From Alkalihalophilus pseudofirmus OF4 (GTDB lineage: Bacteria > Bacillota > Bacilli > Bacillales > Bacillaceae_D), in NCBI RefSeq assembly GCF_000005825.2, contig NC_013791.2, positions 434,001 to 498,000 on the forward strand: DNA of 64,000 nucleotides, given 5' to 3'. The position numbers were made by a program, and so were the translations under genes. Under the pieces are notes generated by a model, which had not been told where the DNA came from, ran no database searches, and worked only from the letters and a program-made list of their open reading frames with translations. Positions 26,230 to 35,165 of the stretch are shown here, piece by piece (the stretch's first letter is position 1; each line of letters opens with the position of its first letter).

Positions 26230-27453
26230 ATGAATCAAAATCCAATTGACGAACAGCAAGGAAAAATGACAGCGAAGCAGCGTTTAAGCGCCATGATGGG
26301 AGCGGCTTTCTTAATGGCCACCTCAGCGATCGGGCCCGGCTTTTTAACACAGACAGCCGTATTCACCGAGCAGCTGTTAGCTAGTTTTGCTTTTATTATT
26401 TTAGCTTCAATTATTTTAGATATTGGTGCTCAAATGAACATCTGGCGTATTATTGCTGTTTCAAAAATGCGCGGACAAGAGATCGCGAATGCCGTTCTGC
26501 CTGGCCTTGGCTACGTTGTTGCTTTTTTTATTGTGCTAGGAGGCCTTGCTTTTAATATCGGAAATGTCGCTGGGGGCGGACTTGGGGTCAATGCGTTAAT
26601 GGGGCTTGACCCAAGAATCGGTGCTGTGATGACTGGTGTGATTTGTATCGTTATTTTTACGCTTAAAGAAGCGAATGTAGCGATGGATAAAATTGTTCGT
26701 TATTTAGGCGCAGTTATGATTTTACTAACTCTTTATGTGATGTTTGTAAGTAATCCTCCGTATGCAGAGGCAGCTCTCCGCACAGTGGCACCGCTTGAAA
26801 TTGATTTTCTTGCGTTAATTACAGTCGTAGGAGGTACGGTTGGAGGTTATATTACTTTTGCAGGGGGACACCGTCTTCTTGAGGCAGGTATTTCTGGTAA
26901 AGAAAATATCCGCCATGTTACAAATACGGCAATTTCAGGAATTGTGGTTGCATCTATTATGCGATTTATTTTATTCCTTGCTGTCCTTGGGGTGGTTTCA
27001 GCTGGTTTTGCTTTAAATGCAGAGAACCCTACTGCTTCTGTATTCCAAATAGCTGCAGGTGAGGTTGGTTACCGTATTTTTGGTTTAGTATTATGGTTTG
27101 CTGGGATTACGTCTGTTATTGGTGCAGCTTATACATCTGTATCCTTCTTAACAACATTCCATAAAAGCATTGAGAAAAATAAAAATTATTGGACGATCGG
27201 CTTCATTGTCTTCTCAACAGCTGTCTTTGCCTTTATCGGCCGCCCTGTTACCTTGTTAATTTTAGCAGGGGCATTCAATGGTTTAATTCTTCCATTAACG
27301 TTATCATGTGTGCTTCTAGCAGCACACCGTTCACGAATTGTCGGCGATTATAAGCACCCAATTTGGATGACGATCTTTGGTGCGATCATTGTTATTTTAA
27401 CAACATACTTAGGTATTCACACGTTGACTCAAATGATTCCACAACTATTCTAA
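26230..27453 (+). CDS. Nramp-family transporter of the 5-oxoprolinase cluster (YcsG-like)
   Basis: About 407 aa, 11 membrane spans, Nramp/NRAMP-like (MMGAAFLMATSAIGPGFLTQTAVFTEQ). The canonical DPGN metal-binding motif in helix 1 is not present: the helix reads SAIGPGFLTQ, so Asp and Asn that bind Mn/Fe are missing. The orthologue ycsG belongs to the Bacillus kip cluster, hence a non-metal substrate such as 5-oxoproline is likely (inference). Start at 26230 is preferred over a GTG nine bases upstream because of the AAAGGTGAAAGGG spacing. Followed by pxpA after 39 bases. Confidence 0.85.
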   Translation: MNQNPIDEQQGKMTAKQRLSAMMGAAFLMATSAIGPGFLTQTAVFTEQLLASFAFIILASIILDIGAQMNIWRIIAVSKMRGQEIANAVLPGLGYVVAFFIVLGGLAFNIGNVAGGGLGVNALMGLDPRIGAVMTGVICIVIFTLKEANVAMDKIVRYLGAVMILLTLYVMFVSNPPYAEAALRTVAPLEIDFLALITVVGGTVGGYITFAGGHRLLEAGISGKENIRHVTNTAISGIVVASIMRFILFLAVLGVVSAGFALNAENPTASVFQIAAGEVGYRIFGLVLWFAGITSVIGAAYTSVSFLTTFHKSIEKNKNYWTIGFIVFSTAVFAFIGRPVTLLILAGAFNGLILPLTLSCVLLAAHRSRIVGDYKHPIWMTIFGAIIVILTTYLGIHTLTQMIPQLF

Positions 27454-27492
27454 TGATAGAGAAGAAATGAACTTTTTTAAGGGAGTGAGAGG

Positions 27493-28251
27493 ATGACGAG
27501 AGTAGATCTAAACTGTGATTTAGGGGAAAGTTTTGGAGCTTATAAGATAGGGCAGGATGAATTTATTTTAGATCATATCAGCTCGGCAAATGTGGCTTGC
27601 GGCTACCATGCTGGTGATCATAATGTGATGGCAGCAACAGTTAAGATGGCTAAAGAAAGAGGGGTGAGCATTGGAGCTCATCCTGGCTTTCAAGATTTAA
27701 TGGGCTTTGGCAGACGGCAGATCCAAACGAGCCCAGAGGATATTTACCATTTTGTCATCTATCAAATTAATGCCTTGAAAGGTTTTTGTCACTTAAATAA
27801 TGTATCAATGAAGCATGTTAAACCGCATGGTGCACTATTTAATATGGCGGCAAAGGATCCTGTGATGGCAAAGGCAATCGCACAGGCTGTTCATGATACG
27901 GATCCGTCGCTTGTGTTATTTGGCCTTTCAGGAAGCGAGCTTACAAAGGCGGGAGAAGAATTGGGATTAACGGTGGCAAACGAAGTATTCGCTGATCGTA
28001 CCTATCAGCCGGATGGAGCTTTAACACCGCGCACAGAGGCGAATGCATTAATCCATGATACAAATGCAGCGGTAGAGCAGGTGCTGCAGATGGTCAAAGA
28101 AGGCACCGTTACAGCAGTTGACGGTTCTATCGTTAAGATTAAAGCAGACACGGTATGTATCCACGGAGATGGTGAGAATGCATTATCTTTTGCGCAAACC
28201 TTGCGAGAGGTTCTCACAAACGAAGGGGTTACGATCGCTCCTGTAAAATAG
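27493..28251 (+). CDS. pxpA: 5-oxoprolinase subunit PxpA (LamB/YcsF)
   Basis: 252 aa, LamB/YcsF family. Signature [61 protein letters not shown] and [15 protein letters not shown], with His/Asp residues of the active site. Provides the catalytic part of 5-oxoprolinase with PxpB and PxpC. Start supported by AAGGGAGTGAGAGG. Last gene of its operon, followed by a perfect terminator. Confidence 0.95.
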   Translation: MTRVDLNCDLGESFGAYKIGQDEFILDHISSANVACGYHAGDHNVMAATVKMAKERGVSIGAHPGFQDLMGFGRRQIQTSPEDIYHFVIYQINALKGFCHLNNVSMKHVKPHGALFNMAAKDPVMAKAIAQAVHDTDPSLVLFGLSGSELTKAGEELGLTVANEVFADRTYQPDGALTPRTEANALIHDTNAAVEQVLQMVKEGTVTAVDGSIVKIKADTVCIHGDGENALSFAQTLREVLTNEGVTIAPVK

Positions 28252-28254
28252 CAC

Positions 28255-28287
28255 GTAAAAAAGAGAGTCCGCGGACTCTCTTTTTTG
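28255..28287. terminator. Bidirectional terminator
   Basis: Perfect palindrome with arms AAAAAAGAGAGTCC and GGACTCTCTTTTTT, between convergent pxpA and the acetyltransferase gene. Confidence 0.92.
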
Positions 28288-28310
28288 TGTTAAATGAAAT
28301 AGTTAGGTGA

Positions 28311-29183
28311 TTATTGCTTTAATTTATAAGCAGTTAACTGATGAACTTCAGTAAATCCCGCTTTTAGATAAGAATGAAGTGCAGCTTTTTGATTATTATT
28401 GACACATAGAGTAATCTCCTCGATCTCCTCGTAAGAAAATAATGCTCGTATCCCGCTTTGCAGCAATTGTGCACCGATTCCTTTTCTTCGATAAGCCTCA
28501 TCAACAGCTAAAAAGTGGATATCCCCTTCCTTAAAAGAGGGGCTCGCCGTGACATAAATATAACCAACGGTCTGTCCTTTTTCTTCTGCAACTAGAAGCT
28601 GATTGGTGCTGGATTGTGTCTCCCACATCTCTTCAGCGCTGAAGTAAGTGTTAGGAAACGTTTTATCGTGCAGTGCTTTAAAAGAGGCAAAATGATGCTT
28701 AGCGGGCTTTTGATAGGCAGCACTTCTATCACCTAGATAAGCCTCATTTTTACGTACAGTCAAGATCGTATGCTGTCCAGTTTTTTTCGCACCGATATGG
28801 GTCATAAAAGGATGAGCATAATGATGAGCCTGATTGTAGAAGCCATTATAGGTTAGCGAAGGGAGTTCAGCTGTTAGCTGCTCCCACATCGCATAAGCAA
28901 CTCCTTCCCAATCTTGAACAGATATGAAAGGTCCCCAAATTTCTGCTTCATTTTCATTCAGATCAATATCTAGACCTAGAAAGGCAGCCATTTCTCCATC
29001 TTCAAAAGCCGCGATGCAGCAACGTTCTAATGGCAGGTCTGAGAATTCTTGTTCCATTGTATGGGAAATTTCATCAGCAGATTCTCCACAATAGCCGACA
29101 TGATGTTCCTTTAAACTATTTAATCTTGCAAGAAAAGAAGCGGCTTCCTTTCTTGCAAATTGACGGGTAAACGTAATCAACAT
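28311..29183 (-). CDS. GNAT-family N-acetyltransferase
   Basis: 290 aa, two GNAT-like halves. The C-terminal half holds the full acetyl-CoA site: VGYIYVTASPSFKEGDIHFLAVDEAYRRKGIGAQLLQSGI (motif A, RRKGIG) and a final KAALHSYLKAGFTEV. The N-terminal half lacks this loop and is probably a non-catalytic or substrate-binding copy. ATG start with GGAGTG site. Monocistronic; substrate unknown. Confidence 0.85.
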   Translation of the reverse strand: MLITFTRQFARKEAASFLARLNSLKEHHVGYCGESADEISHTMEQEFSDLPLERCCIAAFEDGEMAAFLGLDIDLNENEAEIWGPFISVQDWEGVAYAMWEQLTAELPSLTYNGFYNQAHHYAHPFMTHIGAKKTGQHTILTVRKNEAYLGDRSAAYQKPAKHHFASFKALHDKTFPNTYFSAEEMWETQSSTNQLLVAEEKGQTVGYIYVTASPSFKEGDIHFLAVDEAYRRKGIGAQLLQSGIRALFSYEEIEEITLCVNNNQKAALHSYLKAGFTEVHQLTAYKLKQ

Positions 29184-29328
29184 TTATCACTCCTAGAACC
29201 TTCATCTAGTGCTTAAATCGTAGCAAATATTGGTTATAATCTGTCTATTTTTTAACAATAAAGACGGTCAAAACTCGAATTGGTGCTAAGGTCTTAACTA
29301 ATGAAGGCAATTTAATCCATTTATCCCA

Positions 29329-29356
29329 TTGGTTTATAAAATGAGCGTGCTATAGT
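29329..29356 (+). promoter_or_regulatory. Possible promoter of the LXG toxin operon
   Basis: TTGGTT (29329-29334), 16-base spacer, TATAGT (29351-29356). The rest of the 314-base gap between the acetyltransferase and the toxin gene is AT-rich with no other recognised element. Confidence 0.4.
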
Positions 29357-29497
29357 TAAAAAGATGCTAATTATGGTGAATAAATAACGATTTCTAAAGA
29401 AGTGGAATATAAGGGAAAATCTAAAAATAAATCGTAAACTGGTTAAATGTAATAAGCGATTTTAAACAGAAACGTCTCTTTAAAAAATCTAAAGTGG

Positions 29498-31075
29498 GTG
29501 ATGGGGGAAATGAAAGTATTAGATGTGAGTGCTCTTGATTTTGCCATTGATGAAACAAAACGCACTCTCACAAAACAAAGCGAACAGATCCAGCAAATTG
29601 AACAAGCAATAAAATCATTCACATCACTTCAAGATTCCTTTAAAGGGAGCGGGGCTGATGCTATTCGTTCGTTTTACGAAGAATGCCACCAGCCATTTTT
29701 ATTGTTATTCCAAGCCGTCATTGATGAGTATTCCTCGATTCTTGATCAGATCAAAGGGGCAATGTATTCGTTTGAGCCAGCACCGAATGGTTTTATTCAT
29801 CAACAATTTTTAGACGATGACTTAAACCAAGGATTAGAGCAGGCAAGAAATACAACCATGTATCTGACTGATCAAGCGAATTCGATTATGCAGCGTGTAT
29901 CAGATATTCTACACCTGCCGCGTGTAAGCGATGACGATGTGCTGTTGCATATTGATCAAGCGAAAAAGCATGTGATTGAAACAAGTGAGAACATTATGCA
30001 CTTCGACTATGAACAAACGAATTCCTTGCATACAGTAGAAGAAAGTTTACGAATCATGAGTCAATACCTGACAACGATCTCCAATATGTTTGCCCAGCAA
30101 GGATTTGCGATCTCATCCTTTATATCGGGTCAATTAAAGGAAGATGTTAGCTATAAAATGGTAAATGAAACGCTTCTATCGAAAACGGGTCAAAGTATAG
30201 AACAAAGTACACAAAATAAAGAAGAATCACCATCCTGGGTAGGAAGAGTGCTAGACTATTTTAATAGTGCGAACCAAACAATCGGGTTCTCTGATTTAGC
30301 TGTAGTCGGGTCACAATTTGCGATGTCGACTTCTACGATCTATTTAACGAGAAAATTAAAAGTTAAATATCTACCTGATAAAACACCGAGTATTATGCAA
30401 AGATTAAGAGGAGACTATCGTTTTTCGGTGGGTGCTCATGAGTCGTGGACGAGTAAAAGCAAGCACAGCTCGAAAACAGCAAAGTTCTTACTAGACTTCT
30501 CAAGATCCCAGCAAATAAATCCAATGGCACAAGGACTGCAGCGGTTTGCAGCAAGCTACAACAGCCCGTCGCATATGCTGAGCCATCTGGCGGGGTTCCC
30601 TAAAAACCACACAGGCTCTGTCGTAGGTTCAACTTTACAAACTACGTTCCAGTCAAGAATGACAACAGGAACGAAAGAAATTGTAAAGCAGGTTTTTGAT
30701 GCAAAGGGTTTGCAGACTGTGGGGAGAAGGGTTCCGATTGTAGGGACAGCGGTTTCGTTTGTAGCTAACTTTGCAGAGTTGACTACACCTGCTAATGCTC
30801 ATAGAAGCACTGAAGAAAAGCTAGGTAGGGCACTCGGCGGTATTGCAGTTGATGCCACTGCTATAGCTGGAGGGGCTAAAATTGGTGCTATGGTTGGAAG
30901 TCTGGGTGGTCCTGTAGGAGTAGTTGTAGGAGGAGCATTAGGCGGTTTAGCAGGTGGAATAGTAAGTAGCTTTGCTGGAGATAAAGCAAAAGATATTGGA
31001 GGGAATATTGGAAAAACAGTTGCAAACTCCAATGTTGTAAATTCGTTTAAATCAATAGGCGGTTGGTTCAAATAA
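29498..31075 (+). CDS. LXG-domain type VII secretion toxin with glycine-zipper C-terminus
   Basis: About 525 aa; start is uncertain among GTG 29498, ATG 29501 and ATG 29510. The N-terminal helical LXG domain (MKVLDVSALDFAIDETKRTL, then QDSFKGSGADAIRSFYEECH) is the delivery module for the Firmicutes type VII (Esx/Yuk) secretion system. A middle linker of about 230-425 carries no recognised enzyme motif. The C-terminus, about 431-525, is a hydrophobic Gly/Ala-rich run (GGAKIGAMVGSLGGPVGVVV, GGALGGLAGGIVSSFAG) with repeated GxxxG, so a membrane-inserting toxin is likely, like the streptococcal TelE type. Followed after 30 bases by a membrane protein that would be its immunity protein. No Yuk core genes in the window. 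Confidence 0.85.
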   Translation: MMGEMKVLDVSALDFAIDETKRTLTKQSEQIQQIEQAIKSFTSLQDSFKGSGADAIRSFYEECHQPFLLLFQAVIDEYSSILDQIKGAMYSFEPAPNGFIHQQFLDDDLNQGLEQARNTTMYLTDQANSIMQRVSDILHLPRVSDDDVLLHIDQAKKHVIETSENIMHFDYEQTNSLHTVEESLRIMSQYLTTISNMFAQQGFAISSFISGQLKEDVSYKMVNETLLSKTGQSIEQSTQNKEESPSWVGRVLDYFNSANQTIGFSDLAVVGSQFAMSTSTIYLTRKLKVKYLPDKTPSIMQRLRGDYRFSVGAHESWTSKSKHSSKTAKFLLDFSRSQQINPMAQGLQRFAASYNSPSHMLSHLAGFPKNHTGSVVGSTLQTTFQSRMTTGTKEIVKQVFDAKGLQTVGRRVPIVGTAVSFVANFAELTTPANAHRSTEEKLGRALGGIAVDATAIAGGAKIGAMVGSLGGPVGVVVGGALGGLAGGIVSSFAGDKAKDIGGNIGKTVANSNVVNSFKSIGGWFK

Positions 31076-31105
31076 TATTGGATGGCTCTTGAGGGGTGTA
31101 ATCTT

Positions 31106-31438
31106 TTGTTTCAAGATATTATAACGTTTTTAGATAATCTATTGCTAATGCTCATTGCCTCACATTTTGGATTTGGCCTTGGGATAATGTTTGTTGGTAA
31201 ATTATTAGTCGATTATTACGAGTGGGGTATATTTGATCCTCCGGAAACTAAGTTTCAGAAGGCAACAAATATTTTTATGAGGTCAATAGTAGGTTTATGT
31301 CCTTACCTTTATAATAGATATAAAAAATATAATTGGTTAGTAGCTAAGTTGTTATATATAGTCTCTTATCTACTGTTAGGGATATTAGCATTAATTTTGT
31401 ACCAAATTCTCAGCGGTTTATTAAATTTATTAGTATAA
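31106..31438 (+). CDS. Putative membrane immunity protein of the LXG toxin
   Basis: About 110 aa. A TTG start at 31106 is favoured because TGAGGGGT lies eight bases before it; an ATG at 31082 has no ribosome site. Membrane helices near residues 10-40, a middle cytoplasmic loop (YYEWGIFDPPETKFQKATNI), and C-terminal helices (LLYIVSYLLLGILALILYQI). No known family. Position directly after a pore-type LXG toxin, and membrane location, are what is expected for the cognate immunity protein; base use is AT-rich compared with neighbours, as often seen for immunity genes. Confidence 0.65.
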   Translation: MFQDIITFLDNLLLMLIASHFGFGLGIMFVGKLLVDYYEWGIFDPPETKFQKATNIFMRSIVGLCPYLYNRYKKYNWLVAKLLYIVSYLLLGILALILYQILSGLLNLLV

Positions 31439-31561
31439 AATAAGTATATAAATATATTATGTAGTATCATCTACATATCTTTATTTATTTGATCAGTTTT
31501 AAATTAAAAAGCTTATTGATACGTAAACGATGAGCAATACCGAAGGATGTGTTATAGGCAA

Positions 31562-32365
31562 ATGAATTTTGTAATGAAGTGTTCGACTGAGGAGCTGGCG
31601 CTGCTCGTATCGTTAACCGGATATCCGAATGTAGCAAAAGGAATTCTAGAGACAGGATTAGGGACGAAAACTCAACAAGAGTGGGATGCTGTGATGGAAG
31701 CGACAGCTCATCAATTAATGGTAAAAGACCTTTGGGTAGAAGTTGCTGAACGTAACGGGGACATTCCATTAAGTGAGGAAATGCAGATGTTTATCAAATC
31801 CTATGTTGAGTCAAATTATATGATTCGTATTCCTGATGCGCCAAATCAACATGCGGTAATGCTGCATCATATCCAAGGAGATACATGGCTGCTTCACTCA
31901 ATCGACCGCGATATCATTCATGAATTTGCTTATATGACTGTAGATGAAATGCCTCAGATGATCAAAGATTATTATGCAATTAGCGAGAAGCAGCCGGACG
32001 TACAAAGAACATTTGCCCTATCTGATGAAGCGTTTGACTTACTAAGTGTGCGAGATAATGTAAAGAAGGTACAGATGCTTGCAGATCTCGCGCCTGAAGA
32101 AGAAATACACTTCCAAGCGTTTTTAACAGATCTAGATCACCATGCATGGACTCTTCATAATATCTCATTCTTTCATATTCCTTCGATTGATAAGGATCCC
32201 TTACTAGAGAACATCACGTTCTTCTTGCCGGGTAGTGAAGGGGTCTGGGTCGTAAGCTACCAAGATGGCGAAGAACTTCCTGTTCGAGTGACGCTTGAAT
32301 CAACGGAAGAGTGGAATGCAATAGCAGAAGGTGTAGCCGTAGTTGCTAAACAAGTAAGTGAATAA
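31562..32365 (+). CDS. Unknown 267-aa protein next to the LXG toxin (possible secretion chaperone)
   Basis: Soluble, acidic, no signal. Start could be ATG 31562 or ATG 31547; neither has a perfectly spaced ribosome site. The N-terminus FVMKCSTEELALLVSLTGYP, then NVAKGILETGLGTKTQQEWD, begins with the kind of strand-helix element seen in EspG-like type VII chaperones; the C-terminal part is EGVWVVSYQDGEELPVRVTL, strand-rich. I do not claim membership. Its place 120 bases after the toxin/immunity pair, in the same direction, makes a role in toxin handling reasonable. Confidence 0.6.
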   Translation: MNFVMKCSTEELALLVSLTGYPNVAKGILETGLGTKTQQEWDAVMEATAHQLMVKDLWVEVAERNGDIPLSEEMQMFIKSYVESNYMIRIPDAPNQHAVMLHHIQGDTWLLHSIDRDIIHEFAYMTVDEMPQMIKDYYAISEKQPDVQRTFALSDEAFDLLSVRDNVKKVQMLADLAPEEEIHFQAFLTDLDHHAWTLHNISFFHIPSIDKDPLLENITFFLPGSEGVWVVSYQDGEELPVRVTLESTEEWNAIAEGVAVVAKQVSE

Positions 32366-32382
32366 AGATAAAAAGCATTCAA

Positions 32383-33366
32383 CTATTTTTTAGGTGAATG
32401 CTTTCTTTTGTTTCTCCTAATACAATTTGCCATCACACCTAGATGATCATTTAATCGTTTAGTGAAAAGTAGATTCCAAGTAGGAATGCGGATCTCTTCA
32501 TCCTTCTTTAAATGGAGGTTTAGCGAAAACGGTGGCTGTGCTCCAAATGAGAAGTAAGTCATGTCATGAAAATAGAAGGTTTGATCGTTGTAAATCAATT
32601 TGTGCTGATCATACCTAAAAAGAACCGTATCTTTTCTGAACAGCCAAATAGTAGTGTAGAAGATACGTATCAAAAAACGGTAGATTCCAAGTAACACTAA
32701 ATATCCAAAGGTTAAGGAAATAAATAAATTAAAATCAACTACCACTAATATGTACATTATGAAACCAAATAGAGCAAGAATCGCAAATTGAAACAATAGA
32801 TTTAAGACTCCCTTTATCCGGCTGTACGTCACAATTATGGTTTCACCATCATTAAGGTGAAACTGTGGTTCTTCTTGTTCTGCTTTTTTATGCTTTTCAT
32901 AATCCTTTTTTCTTTCTACATAAAGCTTATACCAATCATCATCTGATAAAGTCATCTCTGAATGGTGGATATCTCTCGTGAAAATAATAATGTCCCACTT
33001 TGTAAATAGCCAAATATGAAGCAGCAGGAAGCCAATGAAGAATAAAATGTACAAGTGGAAAGAAAACGGAATAATAGAAGCAAGTGAGTTATAAGCAATC
33101 GTGATAGGAATGGTGAGTGAGAGAAAAATAGTTAATCCATGAACCACGCGTATAATTAAGCTGTCAAGAAAATTGAGCGTATAAGAAGTTAACCTCTTTA
33201 ACGCTGCTGCAAATAGATAGCTAATAATAAAAATGAAAAATATATAGCCGAGAAGTGTACTTATGTCAGCTGCTTTTTCCACGAAAAATTCGCTCGCTGT
33301 GATGTAGGCGATAAATAAAATGAAGAAAGCTGACAAGAACATGCCTGCAAATAATAATATTTTCAT
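32383..33366 (-). CDS. Unknown membrane protein with cytoplasmic C-terminal domain
   Basis: About 327 aa from ATG 33366. Several hydrophobic helices (about 5-25, 35-60, 75-105, 110-135 and again about 205-260), a charged cytoplasmic loop (DDDWYKLYVERKKDYEKHKKA), and a C-terminal PH-like beta segment (KDTVLFRYDQHKLIYNDQTF, then FSLNLHLKKDEEIRIPTW). A good GGGAGG site lies about 22 bases before the ATG and would suit an ATT codon instead, so the start is open; a frame extension upstream runs through a terminator hairpin and is not real. Function unknown. Confidence 0.65.
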   Translation of the reverse strand: MKILLFAGMFLSAFFILFIAYITASEFFVEKAADISTLLGYIFFIFIISYLFAAALKRLTSYTLNFLDSLIIRVVHGLTIFLSLTIPITIAYNSLASIIPFSFHLYILFFIGFLLLHIWLFTKWDIIIFTRDIHHSEMTLSDDDWYKLYVERKKDYEKHKKAEQEEPQFHLNDGETIIVTYSRIKGVLNLLFQFAILALFGFIMYILVVVDFNLFISLTFGYLVLLGIYRFLIRIFYTTIWLFRKDTVLFRYDQHKLIYNDQTFYFHDMTYFSFGAQPPFSLNLHLKKDEEIRIPTWNLLFTKRLNDHLGVMANCIRRNKRKHSPKK

Positions 33367-33460
33367 AAATGCTTGTTTTATAATGAACGCCTCCCACCCA
33401 ATTAAAAATCTACCAGAAAAAGTATTGCACCAATTACTAGCCTGGTCAAGACATGCGCAC

Positions 33461-33513
33461 AAAAAAAGCCAAGAGGTCGACTTTTATCAAAAGCAGACCT
33501 CTTGGCTTTTTTT
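33461..33513 (-). terminator. Bidirectional terminator between the 26-aa gene and the membrane protein
   Basis: Long stem, arms AAAAAAGCCAAGAGGTC and GACCTCTTGGCTTTTTT. On the minus strand it closes the 26-codon gene. Confidence 0.9.
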
Positions 33514-33525
33514 AGTTCTACATGA

Positions 33526-33606
33526 TTACTTCTGTGTAGATACAACCTCTTTCTTAGCTTCCTCTAACATATTGTTAATTGATTGGATATACTCTTTTAA
33601 ACTCAT
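33526..33606 (-). CDS. 26-residue small protein
   Basis: Minus-strand frame MSLKEYIQSINNMLEEAKKE then VVSTQK. Preceded by a near-ideal AAGGAGGAG ribosome site seven bases before the ATG, and followed 13 bases later by a strong terminator, so it looks like a complete mini-transcription unit. The peptide is predicted amphipathic helix with alternating charge; no homologue recognised. It is too short for standard callers. A role as small regulatory or sporulation-type peptide is possible but unproven. Confidence 0.6.
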   Translation of the reverse strand: MSLKEYIQSINNMLEEAKKEVVSTQK

Positions 33607-33847
33607 GATAACTCCTCCTTGTGTATGTAGTGTTTTTATATTTAGTATTTGTTTTTTGTTTTGTTACCTATATATTTGCCAGTTTCTCTTTTCTATAAAC
33701 CTATCAATCTATAAATGAGTAAATAGTCTTATGAGCGGATTAGGAGAAGGTTATCTCAACGGAAGATGGTCTTATCTTTCTGGTGAAAAAGTTGGTTAAG
33801 CAAGGGGTTTTCAGGGAATCAATGAAGTATACAGGGGAGGAATAAAG

Positions 33848-34792
33848 ATGAATCAAATAAAAGAAGATATTAAGGATTATTTAGAAAAGATCATAAAAGA
33901 AGAAAAGCAAGCAGCAAGGGACGGCAAGATCCCTGAATATATTGAAAAAGTAGACAATGAAGATCACGGAGCAGTATCTATGGCCATGATGGGACTAGAT
34001 GGCAGATACGTACAAGCTGGTGATGATGAAGGGACCTTTTCAATCCAGAGTATATCTAAAATCATATCACTCGCTGTGGCTTTAATGGATCAAGGAGAAG
34101 AAGAAGTATTTAAGCATGTTGGCAAAGAGCCGACAGGAGACCCTTATCATTCACTAAGCAAGATGGAGCTGCAAGAAGACGGCGGGCCGCTGAATCCGAT
34201 GGTGAACGCGGGGGCGATTGCTGTTGTCGGTCAAGTGAAAGGCAGTTCCGTTGATGAGAAATTTGGCAGGATTCTTGATCTGACACGGAAGCTTGCTGGC
34301 AACGACAAAATTGATTATAACCCCGAGATTGTAAAAGCAGAAGGACATGACCTTAATCGTGCCTTATTCTATTATAATCGCTACGGCGGATATATAAATG
34401 AGAAGCATGACCTTGAAGATGTGCTTCCTGTCTACTGGCGGATGACATCGATTGAGATGAATATTAAGGAATTATCAAGGATTGCTGCTGTCATTGCCAA
34501 TTATGGCGTAGATATTGAAACGGGTGAGGAACTGATTCCAAGAGATGTTGTTAGAGTATTAAAGACATTCATGGTCACTTGCGGGATGTATGATCAATCC
34601 GGTGCGTTTGCAGTAGATGTAGGAATTCCTGCTAAAAGCGGAATCTCTGGAGGAATTATGGCAGCCATCCCAGGCAGAATGGGGATTGGTGTACTAGGTC
34701 CTGATTTAAATGAACATCGCAATAGTATTGCTGGTATACGCTTATTAAGAAATATATCAGAACGCTGGAATTTAAGTTTATTTAATCAGTAG
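33848..34792 (+). CDS. glsA: Glutaminase A
   Basis: 314 aa, serine-dependent glutaminase (L-glutamine to glutamate plus ammonia), beta-lactamase-like fold. Catalytic Ser68-x-x-Lys71 in FSIQSISKIISLAVAL; other motifs NPMVNAGAIAVVGQ, YYNRYGGYINEKHDLEDVLPVYW and PAKSGISGGIMAAIPGRMGIGV. Start after GGGGAGGA. Length and motifs match Bacillus GlsA (YbgJ), often paired there with the glutamine carrier GlnT, which is absent here. Monocistronic with its own terminator. Confidence 0.93.
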   Translation: MNQIKEDIKDYLEKIIKEEKQAARDGKIPEYIEKVDNEDHGAVSMAMMGLDGRYVQAGDDEGTFSIQSISKIISLAVALMDQGEEEVFKHVGKEPTGDPYHSLSKMELQEDGGPLNPMVNAGAIAVVGQVKGSSVDEKFGRILDLTRKLAGNDKIDYNPEIVKAEGHDLNRALFYYNRYGGYINEKHDLEDVLPVYWRMTSIEMNIKELSRIAAVIANYGVDIETGEELIPRDVVRVLKTFMVTCGMYDQSGAFAVDVGIPAKSGISGGIMAAIPGRMGIGVLGPDLNEHRNSIAGIRLLRNISERWNLSLFNQ

Positions 34793-34851
34793 CAAGAAGA
34801 CTTGGATTAGAGTGATGGAGAGTGCATGGAAAACGATCTGATAAATAATGT

Positions 34852-34896
34852 AAAGCAAGGCGACATTCATCAAATGGGTGTCGTCTTGTTTAGTTT
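34852..34896 (+). terminator. Terminator of glsA
   Basis: Arms AAGCAAGGCGACA and TGTCGTCTTGTTT with a T-rich 3' end. The stretch from here to 35888 carries no normal-size gene: it holds the composite repeats, two terminator-like hairpins and a palindromic promoter area, listed separately. Confidence 0.8.
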
Positions 34897-34940
34897 TAAA
34901 TTGCTTTTTTAGAATACAACTCTAGTATGTTAGAGTTGAA

Positions 34941-35062
34941 TCGCCGCTCCTGAACTATGCTTCGCTTTCCGCGGTGAGCTGCTGAGCTTCCTCGGGCTAA
35001 GCCCTGTGGGATTTCACTCTTGCTCTAGTCACCACTGGAGTCTTCGCATATTTAATCCGCTG
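34941..35062 (-). repeat. Interspersed repeat type II, copy B
   Basis: Reverse-complement match of 21687-21808 (cores TCGCCGCTCCTGAA, TTCGCTTTCCGCGG, GAGCTTCCTCGGGC, GCCCTGTGGGAT). Confidence 0.8.
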
Positions 35063-35165
35063 AGTTATTGCATTCTCCCTGAATCGAGTGGATTGATGTA
35101 GTTAATAGACTCGGTTCTATTTACTAAGTGCTACTTATATTGAGGGGGCACTGTACAACCTTCCC

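Noticed and set aside
28311-29183. Possible two-gene fusion in the acetyltransferase
   Set aside because: Both halves are GNAT-like and the length fits known tandem-GNAT proteins, so no fusion event needs to be assumed.
33367-33462. N-terminal extension of the minus-strand membrane protein
   Set aside because: Would begin inside the terminator of the upstream mini-gene; residues there are not membrane-protein-like.
33320-33718. 132-codon plus-strand frame antisense to the membrane protein and 26-aa gene
   Set aside because: Covers a long terminator hairpin and lacks a start signal; coding potential is on the other strand.
33731-33799. 22-codon frame before glsA (MSGLGEGYLNGRW...)
   Set aside because: No ribosome site, no terminator of its own and no known similarity; likely chance.
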